Source: JBMOMT01 sp049324835 (GTDB lineage: Bacteria > Chloroflexota > Anaerolineae > CAYNKW01). From it: 37,136 nucleotides of DNA. Positions 1 to 7,060 of this stretch are shown here, piece after piece (the first letter of the stretch is position 1; the number at the start of each line of letters is the position of its first letter). The stretch is from assembly GCA_049324835.1 (NCBI GenBank), contig JBMOMT010000073.1, positions 1-37,136 of the forward strand. The letters run 5' to 3'. Position numbers and translations under genes: made by a program. The notes under the pieces were generated by a model that saw only the letters and a list, made by a program, of their open reading frames with translations, was not told the origin of the DNA and ran no database searches.

Positions 1-56
1 TCTTCGAGAACCAGCCGCGCTTTGAATTCGGGTGTAAACGTCCGTCGATTGACCAT
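1..56 (-). CDS. IS3-family transposase OrfA, N-terminal fragment (cut by window edge)
   Basis: The minus strand reads MVNRRTFTPEFKARLVLE from the ATG at 56-54. This is the typical start of the HTH_Tnp_1 (IS3 OrfA) helix-turn-helix protein, which binds the element's ends. An AAAGGGGA ribosome-binding site lies about 8 bases upstream of the ATG. Only 18 residues are visible, and the rest (OrfA remainder and OrfB integrase) would lie to the left. The family call is good because the R-R-T-F-T-P-E-F-K motif is characteristic. Subgroup and integrity cannot be judged. Confidence 0.72.
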   Translation of the reverse strand, partial: MVNRRTFTPEFKARLVLE

Positions 57-108
57 TGGTGATTCCCCTTTCTTGGACTGATTGTACTTGAACTTTCACA
101 GGTGTCCA
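1..108 (-). mobile_element. Terminal part of an IS3-type insertion sequence
   Basis: The left edge holds the 5' end of a transposase gene reading out of the window on the minus strand, followed by about 50 bp of leader. On the minus strand the proposed tip reads TGGACACCTGTGAAAG, beginning with TG as IS3-family terminal repeats usually do. The tip at about 108 is inferred from the abrupt switch to Rhs coding sequence at 109. The opposite end, the second inverted repeat and any target duplication lie outside the window, so the boundary is approximate. Confidence 0.6.
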
Positions 109-917
109 ATTCGGGGGGACCACTACACCGCTTCCTCAGCGCCGATACCATCATCCCCAACCCGGCGGCGCCGCAATCGTTCAACAGGTACAGCTATGTT
201 CTGGGGAATCCGCTCAAATACACCGACCCCACAGGGCATTACGCCGCTCTTGAAGACAATGACTACAGCCTCGACGATTGCCTGAATAATGGTGGCTGCA
301 TCTACCCAGAAGGCCATGAAAGGACTGGACACATCATCGTGTGGGATGAGGCGGAAAAAGCACGAAGGAACCAGATAGATACCATCGAACAGGAGATAGC
401 ATTTGGTATCGTAGATACATGGTGGAAACATGTCTCTCATACAGAACACGGTGGAACGATGGGCTATGGTGTGGGTGGCGACTTTGGTATCCCTGCCGTA
501 GCCGGAACACTTTCGATAGGGATAATCTATATGGATGCTGATGGCAACGTCGCATTGTTCACTATGGAGCCTGGATTCATGGGTATGACAGGCTTTTCAA
601 CTGGTATTGAAGCGTGGATTCAGATCACGAATGCTCCGAATATTCAGGAGCTTTTTGGAAACACCGATGTATTCTTAGGCGGCTCATTTGCTATAGGGCA
701 GGGCGCTGGAGCAGACATCATTGCTGCAGGCGAGTCGGCATCTGGAGGTCATCAGATATTTGGGGTGGAGTTAAAGGCAGTCCTGTTAGGCGTTGCAGGT
801 GGCATTGTTCCTTGGCCTCCAATAGAAATCCATGGGGGCATGGAGGGATCCACTCAACCATGGAAACTCTTCAACATCTATGACCTGTTGAATCTTCCTC
901 GTCCGAGCCAGCGATGA
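109..917 (+). pseudogene. Rhs-repeat protein C-terminal tip, 5' truncated by the IS
   Basis: The frame opens inside the Rhs core end (RFLSADTIIPNP, then NRYSYVLGNPLKYTDPTGH), the conserved boundary after which Rhs/polymorphic-toxin proteins switch to a variable C-terminal domain. Everything upstream of RFLSADT is missing and replaced by the IS end, so the gene is a remnant or an orphan tip. The only in-frame start is a GTG at 102 inside the IS end, without a convincing ribosome-binding site. The tip after DPTGH (about 220 residues) is glycine-rich and looks mostly beta (GVGGDFGIP, TNAPNIQELFG, GGSFAIGQGAGAD). I do not recognise it as a known toxin family and see no catalytic motif. The next gene downstream is a small membrane protein, in the position where an immunity gene would sit. 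Confidence 0.7.
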
Positions 918-953
918 CGGTTATCCAGAGAACTTTTCCAAGAGAGGTGCATC

Positions 954-1334
954 ATGATTACAAATAATAATCCATATGAAGTAGCAATGATTGTAATCAC
1001 TATCGCTTTTTTCTTCTCTGCCGGTTTGGTTTTGGCATTGCATCCTCGCGCTGGCGTGAAACTGCTTGGTCGAATTCTACGCTTATATAGACGAACGATT
1101 GGAGTGTCTGATGAGCACCTTGAGGGAATGATGCTTCCTGGCACCAGAGAGTTGTTTAGAGGGAATCTTGCGCAGTTTCTTCAAGATTCGCAAGAAAATC
1201 CTGACAAGTATCAGGCACTCATTTCCTATGTTCGTGCAGTTGGCATCCTCATATCTGGAGTGATTGCTGCTGGTCTCGTTCTCGTTTTACTGCTTTCTGT
1301 ACTTGCGTGGTTATCTCCTTTTATACCGCCTTAA
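954..1334 (+). CDS. Small protein with two predicted membrane helices, unknown function
   Basis: A 126-residue protein starting at ATG 954, with AGAGAGG just upstream. It has a hydrophobic segment at about residues 10-28 (IVITIAFFFSAGLVLAL) and another at about 94-119 (ISGVIAAGLVLVLLLSVLAWL). Between them is a charged ~60-residue stretch, probably a cytoplasmic loop because the basic residues R/K cluster right after helix 1. It lies 36 bp after the Rhs tip on the same strand. In Rhs and other polymorphic-toxin loci this slot is usually taken by the cognate immunity protein, and membrane immunity proteins are known. Here that role is inference from position only. Its base composition is lower in GC than the rest of the window, which fits recent acquisition. 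Confidence 0.6.
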   Translation: MITNNNPYEVAMIVITIAFFFSAGLVLALHPRAGVKLLGRILRLYRRTIGVSDEHLEGMMLPGTRELFRGNLAQFLQDSQENPDKYQALISYVRAVGILISGVIAAGLVLVLLLSVLAWLSPFIPP

Positions 1335-1555
1335 ATTTGCCCCAAAGAGACACTGCGGTACTCGCGCGCATTTCTCTGTTTACCTCTGCCTCCATCGCTA
1401 TTACCATCACCGCCCCGGCGCGCAGCGGCGTGGTCACCGTCACACCGGCCCTAAACCCTGGTAGGCACCTTGTAGGTCAGGGTCGCCAGCCCGGCCTGCA
1501 ACCGGCGGCTGCCCACGGTTGGCATCGGCAACGCCTGGCGCTCCCGCGGCTGGAT
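1335..1555. other. Non-coding or decayed stretch, no supported gene
   Basis: Open frames cross this stretch on both strands, but none has a start with a ribosome-binding site or a recognisable protein. Base composition jumps from AT-richer (the small membrane protein) to GC-rich at about 1410, suggesting a junction between sequences of different origin. Confidence 0.4.
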
Positions 1556-1584
1556 TTGTGGAGACCGAAGCCCTGTGCTATAAT
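1556..1584 (+). promoter_or_regulatory. Sigma70-type promoter of the toxin-antitoxin pair
   Basis: TTGTGG (1556-1561), a 17-bp spacer and a perfect TATAAT (1579-1584) lie 32 bp ahead of the antitoxin start codon. No clear operator palindrome is visible around it. Confidence 0.65.
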
Positions 1585-1615
1585 CTCAGCCAATCAAGCA
1601 GGGGAGGAAAAGCCG

Positions 1616-1885
1616 ATGATGAAAGAAGCAATTGTCACCTATCCCCAGGGAATGCCCCAAATCCTGAAAATGTCCGATGTCGAGTTTGCCGAGGAACTGC
1701 GTTTCCTGGCGGCGGCCAAGCTGTACGAATTGGGCCGTCTTTCTTCCGGCAAGGCCGCTCAACTGGCTGGCATGGCGCGGGTGGAGTTCCTTCGCGCCCT
1801 GGCGCCAATCGGCGTGCCGGCCATCAACCTGCGCGATGAGGAGGTTGAGGCCGAGATTCGAGCTGCCAGGGAGATGTCCGAGTGA
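1616..1885 (+). CDS. UPF0175 family protein, likely antitoxin
   Basis: An 89-residue protein. ATG 1616 was chosen because GGGGAGG lies about 8 bases upstream; a second ATG follows directly at 1619. The body matches UPF0175: F-A-E-E-L-R-F-L-A-A-A-K-L-Y-E-L-G-R-L-S-S-G-K-A. A short helix-turn-helix-like segment follows (SGKAAQLAGMARVEFLRAL, about residues 44-62), then I-G-V-P-A-I-N near the C-terminus. UPF0175 proteins are commonly paired with DUF3368 PIN-domain proteins as type II toxin-antitoxin modules, the UPF0175 partner acting as antitoxin and probable autorepressor. The stop overlaps the next gene's GTG (GTGA), so the two are translationally coupled. Confidence 0.85.
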   Translation: MMKEAIVTYPQGMPQILKMSDVEFAEELRFLAAAKLYELGRLSSGKAAQLAGMARVEFLRALAPIGVPAINLRDEEVEAEIRAAREMSE

Positions 1886-2367
1886 CCATCTGGGTGGTAG
1901 ATACCAGCCCGTTGATCTTTCTGAGCAAGCTGGGATATCTGGACCTGTTGAGAAAGAGTGCCGATGTGGTCTACGTGCCCCGGGCCGTGCTGGACGAGAT
2001 TCAAATCAAACCAGACGATGCCACCCAGGCCATCGAGGAAGCCAGGCGTTCGTGGCTGTCGGTGCAAGCGGTGGGCAACCAGAGTGCCGTCGAGATTCTG
2101 CTGGCCGACCTCGACCGGGGCGAAGCAGAGGCCATTGTCCTGGCGAGAGAAATCGGCGCAGACAGGTTGGTGATGGACGACCTGGATGCGCGTCGGTTTG
2201 CCCGGCGCGTGGGACTGGAGGTGATAGGTACGATGGGCCTGCTGCTGGCAGCTCGTTTGCGGGGAGAAATTCGCTCAGTTCGGGAGGAGATCGAGCAGCT
2301 TCGAGAGTATGGCTTCCGTGTGGCACCGGCTCTGGTGCGGGTGATTTTGGAAGAGGCGAGAGAGTAG
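1882..2367 (+). CDS. DUF3368 PIN-domain protein, likely RNase toxin
   Basis: A 161-residue protein starting at GTG 1882, overlapping the antitoxin stop by 4 bp. The PIN fold acidic residues are visible: D7 in VVDTSPLIFL, E39 in VLDEI, E81/E83 in RGEAEAI, and D99/D100/D102 in LVMDDLDAR. VIGTMGLLLAA then marks the DUF3368 C-terminal part. PIN toxins cleave RNA with a Mg/Mn centre built from these acidic side chains, so this should be the toxin of the pair. The length is normal for the family and no catalytic residue appears lost. A strong hairpin follows 35 bp after the stop. TA modules are frequent in accessory regions, which fits the surrounding Rhs and IS debris. Confidence 0.86.
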   Translation: MTIWVVDTSPLIFLSKLGYLDLLRKSADVVYVPRAVLDEIQIKPDDATQAIEEARRSWLSVQAVGNQSAVEILLADLDRGEAEAIVLAREIGADRLVMDDLDARRFARRVGLEVIGTMGLLLAARLRGEIRSVREEIEQLREYGFRVAPALVRVILEEARE

Positions 2368-2402
2368 AAACGTCGTCTTATCAGAAAGTCATTTTTGGAT
2401 AG

Positions 2403-2436
2403 AAGGTCGCTCGTGACACACTCATGAGCGACCTTT
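2403..2436 (+). terminator. Hairpin terminator after the toxin-antitoxin operon
   Basis: A 14-bp stem (AAGGTCGCTCGTGA / TCATGAGCGACCTT, one G-T pair) closes on a CACAC loop and is followed by TTTGACTTTA. The T-run is short, so termination strength is uncertain. Confidence 0.7.
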
Positions 2437-2456
2437 GACTTTACCCTTCGTCAGAG

Positions 2457-2485
2457 CCTGTCCCGAGCTTGTCGAGGGACTCAGG
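2457..2485. repeat. REP-like palindromic repeat (GAGCTTGTCGA core)
   Basis: CCTGTCCCGAGCTTGTCGAG followed by GGACTCAGG forms an imperfect inverted repeat around GAGCTTGTCGA. This core, usually flanked by CCCT and AGGG, is a widespread interspersed repeat in Chloroflexota and cyanobacteria (from memory, not searched). When read through as protein it gives the telltale string ACPELVEG. It sits at the upstream edge of the Rhs fragment. Confidence 0.65.
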
Positions 2486-2703
2486 GCAGACCTGGGCAGC
2501 ACCAGCCTGGCGACAACGGCCGCCGGTGCAGTGCACTCGCGGCAAGGGTATTACCCCTACGGCGAGGCACGCTACACGGCCGGCGAACTCCCCACCGACC
2601 ACGGCTTTACCGGCCACAAGCACGAAGACGCCCTGGGCCTGATTTTCATGCAGGCGCGGTATTACGACCCCGCCCTGGGCTGCTTCCTCAGCGCCGACCC
2701 CCA
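2486..2703 (+). pseudogene. Rhs core fragment, both ends missing
   Basis: This frame reads the end of an Rhs core: DLGSTSLATTAAGAV, then YYPYGEARYTAGELPTD, FTGHKHEDALGLIFMQARYYD and PALGCFLSADP. No start codon or upstream core is present: the sequence begins right after a palindromic repeat. It stops after FLSADP where a second palindromic array begins, so no C-terminal domain follows. It is therefore a decayed piece of an Rhs gene, or a core fragment carried with a displaced tip. The downstream half of the same boundary motif occurs in the other Rhs remnant at 109-917, so the two may descend from one locus or from duplicated cassettes. Confidence 0.75.
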
Positions 2704-2749
2704 GCCCCCCGTGCCGGGGGGCTGTCCCCCTGCAAGGGGGACTGGGGGG
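2698..2749. repeat. Double-hairpin palindromic repeat
   Basis: Two adjacent hairpins are visible: AGCCCCCC (2703-2710) with GGGGGGCT (2716-2723), and GTCCCCC (2724-2730) with GGGGGAC (2736-2742). An outer CCCCCA/TGGGGG pair encloses them. The array replaces the coding sequence expected after the Rhs FLSADP motif. Confidence 0.65.
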
Positions 2750-2803
2750 TGCCGGACCCGGCCAACCCGCAGCGCGGCCGCTCAGACCCGGCGCGGCGGC
2801 TAA

Positions 2804-3019
2804 CTCCTGGCCATCGATGGCGCTGCCCAGGGTCAGCTGGTCGCTGGCCAGGGTCTGGAAGAGCCGACCGCTTTCCGCCATACCCTTGTCCAACCATGGG
2901 AGGCGCACATAGGACGGCAACTGACAGGATGCCAGAATGTCTGGGACGGTAGCCCCACTCGTGCTTTTGACCAGACCGCCGAGTTGTGTTACAATACACT
3001 TGTTCAACAGGCCCAATGA
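2804..3019 (+). pseudogene. Unidentified 71-codon gene remnant without a start
   Basis: A frame opens after a TAA at 2801 and runs to TGA 3017-3019. It reads LAIDGAAQGQLVAGQG, then QNVWDGSPTRAFDQTAEL and YNTLVQQAQ. The first half has the G/C-rich third positions of real genes in this window, but there is no start codon or ribosome-binding site. I do not recognise the family. The antisense frame is also open, so the coding call is weak. It ends 8 bp before the tRNA, and the tRNA promoter lies inside it. Confidence 0.25.
2967..2995 (+). promoter_or_regulatory. Promoter of the tRNA-Arg gene
   Basis: TTGACC (2967-2972), exactly 17 bp, then TACAAT (2990-2995). It is placed 32 bp ahead of the mature tRNA 5' end. 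Confidence 0.75.
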
Positions 3020-3027
3020 GATCGATT

Positions 3028-3101
3028 GCGCCCGTACCTCAAGTGGATAGAGGAGCGGTCTACGAAACCGAATGCTGCAGGTTCAAGTCCTGCCGGGCGC
3101 G
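3028..3101 (+). tRNA. tRNA-Arg (anticodon ACG)
   Basis: The cloverleaf can be drawn in full. The acceptor stem is GCGCCCG (3028-3034) with CGGGCGC (3094-3100), and the D stem is CCTC/GAGG. The anticodon loop CTACGAA has ACG at 3062-3064, the variable loop is ATGCT, and the T arm is GCAGG-TTCAAGT-CCTGC. The discriminator base is G. CCA is not encoded and must be added after transcription. The bottom pair of the anticodon stem is a G-A mismatch (3055 and 3071). The ACG anticodon, normally edited to ICG by TadA, reads CGU/CGC/CGA. The gene has its own promoter and terminator and stands alone. Confidence 0.93.
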
Positions 3102-3164
3102 CCTGGATGATGTTATCGTTTCGAGACACAGCGGCAGCCCACATAACCCATGCGATCCAATCCA

Positions 3165-3203
3165 CAAGGCCACAGGCAGTCACCTGTGGCCTTGGGCTTT
3201 TTG
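3165..3203 (+). terminator. Intrinsic terminator of the tRNA-Arg gene
   Basis: A perfect 12-bp stem, CAAGGCCACAGG (3165-3176) with CCTGTGGCCTTG (3183-3194), has a 6-base loop. It is followed by GGGCTTTTTG, giving a T5 tract. It also lies just past the 3' end of the convergent radical SAM gene. Confidence 0.85.
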
Positions 3204-3232
3204 CTGCACAGAAAAACCGGGAAGGCTGGGGC

Positions 3233-4576
3233 TCAATCCGTCAGCCGGGCCAGCAGGGCCTGGTTTCCTTGATGGATCTGTTGTTTGACTGCCTCCCAGA
3301 TCTCGGCCTGGCCACAGGGGTAAATGGATCGATTGTGCAGCAGCGGATCGGCATCGGGTGGCAAAAAACCCGCATCGACCGCTGCCTGCCACTCGCTCGT
3401 GCCCGGAATCGGGGAAAATTGAGCCGTCCGCACCTGTATGCCCAACCGATGGGCAAATTCAACCGTGGCCCGCACTGTCTCCACACGCTGCCCGGGCCGC
3501 CCAATCAGCACATAGGCCGCCACCTCGCGGGCAGTGAACCCCACCTCAAACAGGGTTTGCACCGCACGCGCCAGGCTCACGCCGTCCACTTTGCCGCCGT
3601 CGCGGCGCTGCTCGTCCGGATCGGCCGTTTCCAACCCCAGCCGCAGGGTGACAAAACCGGCGCGGCGCATCTTGAGCGCCAGGGCGCGATCCAGCAGGCG
3701 AGCGTGCAGACCGTTGGGCGTATGAAAGCGCACCTGCAGGCCGCGGGCGATCACGCCGTCGAGAATGGGGTGAATATGCCGCCCGGCATCGACCAGCAGG
3801 GCATCGTCGTAAAAGGCGACATCACCCACACCTGACGCCTCCACACAGCCGGCAATCTCCTCCACCACGGCCAGCGGCGAGCGCGGCGAGAATCCGGCAG
3901 GCCATAGCCGCGCCGCAGCGCAATAGGGGCAACGAAACGGGCAGCCCCTGGCCGTCTGCACAGCCACGAAACCCTGCGGCCGGCGCAGGTCGTGCGCCGG
4001 CGTCACGTCGGCGGGCACCCACTTGGCGGCGCGAGCCTCACCGGTCATGTCGTCCACCCAACGCAGGGCCTGCTGCTCAGCCGGGCCTGTGAGAACGGCA
4101 TCGGCCCCAGAATGGGCCCGCGCGTGTTCCGGACAAAGAGTGGCATACACTCCCCCCAACGCCAGGGGCACATCCGGCCAGCGCGCCTTGACGCGACGGA
4201 TGGCCTCAAAGGGGCCGGGATACCAATAGGTCATCATCGACGTGACGAGCACCACATCGGGGCGGGGTTGGTTCGCGAGTTCCGCCTCAAAAACCTCCAC
4301 AGGCAGGCCATAACGACCCCAGCGGCGCGGCACGTGGGCCAGGACGTCGGGTTTGGGCAGGTTGGACTTGGCGAAATGGCCGCAGCCGTAAACATCGCGG
4401 TTGGAATGGGGCGCCGGAGCAGCCGGATGATGGCGATCCAGGCAGTCGATCAGAGCCACCTGGTGTCCCACCTGACGCAGCACGGCGGCAACGGTCAGCA
4501 GGCCGAGAGGCTCCAGCCACAGGCTATAAGCGGCAAAATCGTACAGCCAGGGATTGATACACAGAATGCGTGCCAC
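3233..4576 (-). CDS. B12-binding-type radical SAM protein
   Basis: A 447-residue protein. The N-terminal ~180 residues look like the cobalamin-binding Rossmann-type domain found in this class (EPLGLLTVAAVLRQVGHQV; DVVLVTSMMTYWYPG; LALGGVYATLCPEH). The radical SAM core follows with C212-x3-C216-x2-C219 in ARGCPFRCPYCA, the ligands of the 4Fe-4S cluster that cleaves S-adenosylmethionine. FYDDALL and RLGLETADPDEQ are typical core strands. The substrate cannot be told; relatives include methyltransferases, methylthiotransferases and C-C-bond-forming enzymes. The canonical B12 motif DxHxxG is not visible in the N-terminal part, so cobalamin use is uncertain. Start is GTG 4576, with only a weak GGTGA nearby. 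It follows dinB by 31 bp on the same strand and is probably the last gene of that unit. Confidence 0.82.
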   Translation of the reverse strand: MARILCINPWLYDFAAYSLWLEPLGLLTVAAVLRQVGHQVALIDCLDRHHPAAPAPHSNRDVYGCGHFAKSNLPKPDVLAHVPRRWGRYGLPVEVFEAELANQPRPDVVLVTSMMTYWYPGPFEAIRRVKARWPDVPLALGGVYATLCPEHARAHSGADAVLTGPAEQQALRWVDDMTGEARAAKWVPADVTPAHDLRRPQGFVAVQTARGCPFRCPYCAAARLWPAGFSPRSPLAVVEEIAGCVEASGVGDVAFYDDALLVDAGRHIHPILDGVIARGLQVRFHTPNGLHARLLDRALALKMRRAGFVTLRLGLETADPDEQRRDGGKVDGVSLARAVQTLFEVGFTAREVAAYVLIGRPGQRVETVRATVEFAHRLGIQVRTAQFSPIPGTSEWQAAVDAGFLPPDADPLLHNRSIYPCGQAEIWEAVKQQIHQGNQALLARLTD

Positions 4577-4607
4577 TATTCACCAGACATCTTGCGGATG
4601 AACAGGC

Positions 4608-5681
4608 TCACCATAGGGGCAACTGCCCCACCGGCGACGACAACTGCTGGCCGGCCACCCCCAGCAGGCGCACGGGGCGTCCTCTTTTCCAGGCCCGCTT
4701 GAGCAACATCAGCGCCGCGCGATAGATGGCCTTTTCATCGTCCACCGGCATCATCAGACTCATCTGCCGGGTGAGAGTGAAAAAATCGGCATAGCGTAAT
4801 TTGATGGCCACCGTGCCCGCCGCCAATCCGGCCCGCTGCAGGCGTTGAGCCACTCCCTGGCTCAACTGCCACAGATGCCGCTTGAGAGCCTGGGCATCGG
4901 CGATGTCGCGGCTAAAGGTGCATTCCTGACTCACCGACTTGACCTCATGCTCCGTCACCACCGGGCGGGCGTCGATGCCGTGCGACTGGCGCGCCATAGA
5001 GGCCCCATGACGGCCAAAGCGCGCCAACAACTCACCTTCGGGCAGTTGAGCCAGTTGACCCACCGTGACCACACCCATCTCTGCCAGTCTGGCGGCCGTC
5101 TTGGGCCCCACGCCCCACAGCACCTGCACCGGTAACGGCGCTAAAAATTCGGCCTCCTGACCGGGCCAGACGACGGTCAGTCCTTCGGGTTTGTCGTGAT
5201 CTGAGGCTACTTTGGCCAGCAGCTTGTTGGTGGCCACACCCAACGACGCCGACAGGCCCAGTTCACGCCGCACGCGCGCCTGCAACTGCTGCGCCACATC
5301 CACCACCTCTGCCCATTGGCCCACCTGGTCCGTCAGATCGAGATAGGCCTCGTCGATGCTCATCTGCTCCATCGAGGCAGAGACCTGGCGCAGCAGGGCC
5401 ATCACGCGGCGGGAATAATCGCCGTAGAGCCGATGGCGCGCCGGCAAGACGATGGCCTGAGGGCACAATCTGAGGGCCTGCCAGGTGGGCATGGCCGAAT
5501 GCACACCCCAAGCCCGCGCCGCATAAGAGGCCGAAGCCACCACGCCCCGCTCCTCAGGCCGCCCGCCGACCAGCACCGGTTTGCCGGCCAGATCGGGATT
5601 CTCTAACACCTCGACGGCGGCGAAAAAGGCATCCAGGTCCAAATGGACGATGGCCCGTGGGCGGTCGGTCATCGTCAGCAC
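4608..5681 (-). CDS. dinB: DNA polymerase IV (Y-family translesion polymerase)
   Basis: A 357-residue protein, normal length for Pol IV. The catalytic metal ligands are present: D15 in HLDLDAFFAAVE, and D110/E111 in SIDEAYLDL. The steric-gate aromatic lies in DAFFAAVE and the palm/thumb boundary reads LSASLGVATNKLLAKVASD. WGVGPKTAARLAEMG is the helix-hairpin-helix that holds the primer duplex. The protein ends in QLPLW, resembling the beta-clamp-binding motif used by Pol IV. It copies past damaged template bases at low fidelity. Start is GTG 5681 with AGGGGTGA upstream; ATG 5672 is an alternative. It begins 6 bp after the beta-glucosidase stop, so it appears co-transcribed with sugar genes rather than carrying its own SOS promoter. 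No LexA-type box was seen in the short gap. Confidence 0.95.
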   Translation of the reverse strand: MLTMTDRPRAIVHLDLDAFFAAVEVLENPDLAGKPVLVGGRPEERGVVASASYAARAWGVHSAMPTWQALRLCPQAIVLPARHRLYGDYSRRVMALLRQVSASMEQMSIDEAYLDLTDQVGQWAEVVDVAQQLQARVRRELGLSASLGVATNKLLAKVASDHDKPEGLTVVWPGQEAEFLAPLPVQVLWGVGPKTAARLAEMGVVTVGQLAQLPEGELLARFGRHGASMARQSHGIDARPVVTEHEVKSVSQECTFSRDIADAQALKRHLWQLSQGVAQRLQRAGLAAGTVAIKLRYADFFTLTRQMSLMMPVDDEKAIYRAALMLLKRAWKRGRPVRLLGVAGQQLSSPVGQLPLW

Positions 5682-5687
5682 CCGTTC

Positions 5688-7034
5688 TCACCCCTGGCCG
5701 GCGATCATCTCGCGGTACCAGTGGCCGCTGCGTTTGACGATCCGTTCCTGGGTGGGATAATCCACATAGACCAGACCAAAACGTTTGCTGTAGCCGAGGG
5801 CCCATTCGAAATTGTCCATCAGCGTCCAGACGAAATAGCCCTTCAGCGGCACCCCCTCATCCAGGGCGCGACTGGCGGCCCGGGTATAGGCGCTCAAGAA
5901 CTCGATGCGCTCCGGGTCGTCGACGACCCCATCGGGCTGGAGAACGTCGGCAAAGGCGGCGCCGTTTTCGGTGATATAAACGGCGGGCGGCGCGTAATCA
6001 CGCTGCACGCGCAACAACAGCTCGTACAGACCAGTGGGATAGACTTCCCAGCCCATTTCGGTGTAGCGGTTGCCCTGTGGCTGGTGAATCGCCACGTCGA
6101 AAGGCGGGTCTTTGCGATAGCCCACCACCTGACGGAAATAGTTGTTGATGCCCAGAAAATCCACAGTCCCCGGCAGGCCGCCCAGATCGTCCAGATCACC
6201 CTGCGGGCCATACCCCTGGTAAAGGTCGATCATGTCCTCCGGGTAGCGCCCGGAAAACAGGGGCTCGAGAAACCAACGATTCAGGTGCCCGTCGTAACGC
6301 CGTGCAGCCTCCACGTCGGCCAGGCTGTCACTGACGGCATCGACGTGATACAGATCGAGTGTGATGCCCACCCGAGTTCCAGAGGGTGTGTTGGCCCGCA
6401 TGGCCCGGTAGGCCTCGCCATGAGCCAGCAGCGTATGGTGAGCCGTTTGCAGGGCAGCCGTCAGATCTTTCAGGCCGGGAGCATGCTCGCCGGAGAAATG
6501 ACCCATGAAAGCAAAAACGTGCGGCTCGTTGAACGTGATCCAGTGCCGCACCCGATCTGCCAGGCGGCGCGCCACCGCCACCGCATAGTCGGTGAAATAA
6601 CCCACCAGATCGCGGTTGGACCAGCCGCCCAGGTCTTGCAACGCCTGAGGCAGATCCCAATGATAGAGGGTGATGAATGGTTGGATGTTGTGGCGCAGCA
6701 GGCCATCGACCAGCTGGTCGTAGAAATCTAACCCAACCTGGTTCACAGTGCCCCTGCCCTGCGGCTGAATGCGCGGCCAGGCGATGCTGAAACGATAGGC
6801 TTGCAGGCCCAGTTCGGCCATCAGAGCCACGTCCTGCCGCCAGCGGTGAAAATGATCGCAGGCCACATCGCCGGTTTGCCCCTGCAAGGTTTTGCCAGGC
6901 GTGTGACTGAAACGATCCCAGATCGACTCGCCGCGGTAAGCGTCACGAACGCCGCCCTCGATCTGGTAGGCAGCCGTGGCCGCACCCCATACAAAGCCCG
7001 GTGGAAAGTGAGGAAAATCCATGCTGTGATTCAT
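5688..7034 (-). CDS. GH1 family beta-glucosidase
   Basis: A 448-residue glycoside hydrolase family 1 enzyme, normal family length. Both catalytic glutamates are visible: the acid/base E170 in ITFNEPHVF and the nucleophile E356 in YITENGAAF. The N-terminal family signature (FPPGFVWGAATAAYQIEGG) and the substrate-site W-D-L-P-Q-A-L motif are also present. It hydrolyses terminal beta-linked glucose or galactose from cellobiose-type sugars in a retaining (alpha/beta)8 barrel. It has no signal peptide, so it should act in the cytoplasm on imported sugar. ATG 7034 was chosen for AGGAG 7 bases upstream and because family homology begins there; a longer open frame upstream runs antisense-like through lacI. 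It lies 26 bp after the LacI-type regulator, the likely controller of its expression. No transporter gene is linked, so the inducing sugar is unknown. Confidence 0.95.
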   Translation of the reverse strand: MNHSMDFPHFPPGFVWGAATAAYQIEGGVRDAYRGESIWDRFSHTPGKTLQGQTGDVACDHFHRWRQDVALMAELGLQAYRFSIAWPRIQPQGRGTVNQVGLDFYDQLVDGLLRHNIQPFITLYHWDLPQALQDLGGWSNRDLVGYFTDYAVAVARRLADRVRHWITFNEPHVFAFMGHFSGEHAPGLKDLTAALQTAHHTLLAHGEAYRAMRANTPSGTRVGITLDLYHVDAVSDSLADVEAARRYDGHLNRWFLEPLFSGRYPEDMIDLYQGYGPQGDLDDLGGLPGTVDFLGINNYFRQVVGYRKDPPFDVAIHQPQGNRYTEMGWEVYPTGLYELLLRVQRDYAPPAVYITENGAAFADVLQPDGVVDDPERIEFLSAYTRAASRALDEGVPLKGYFVWTLMDNFEWALGYSKRFGLVYVDYPTQERIVKRSGHWYREMIAGQG

Positions 7035-7060
7035 TCGTTTCTCCTGAGAATCGAGATGTC

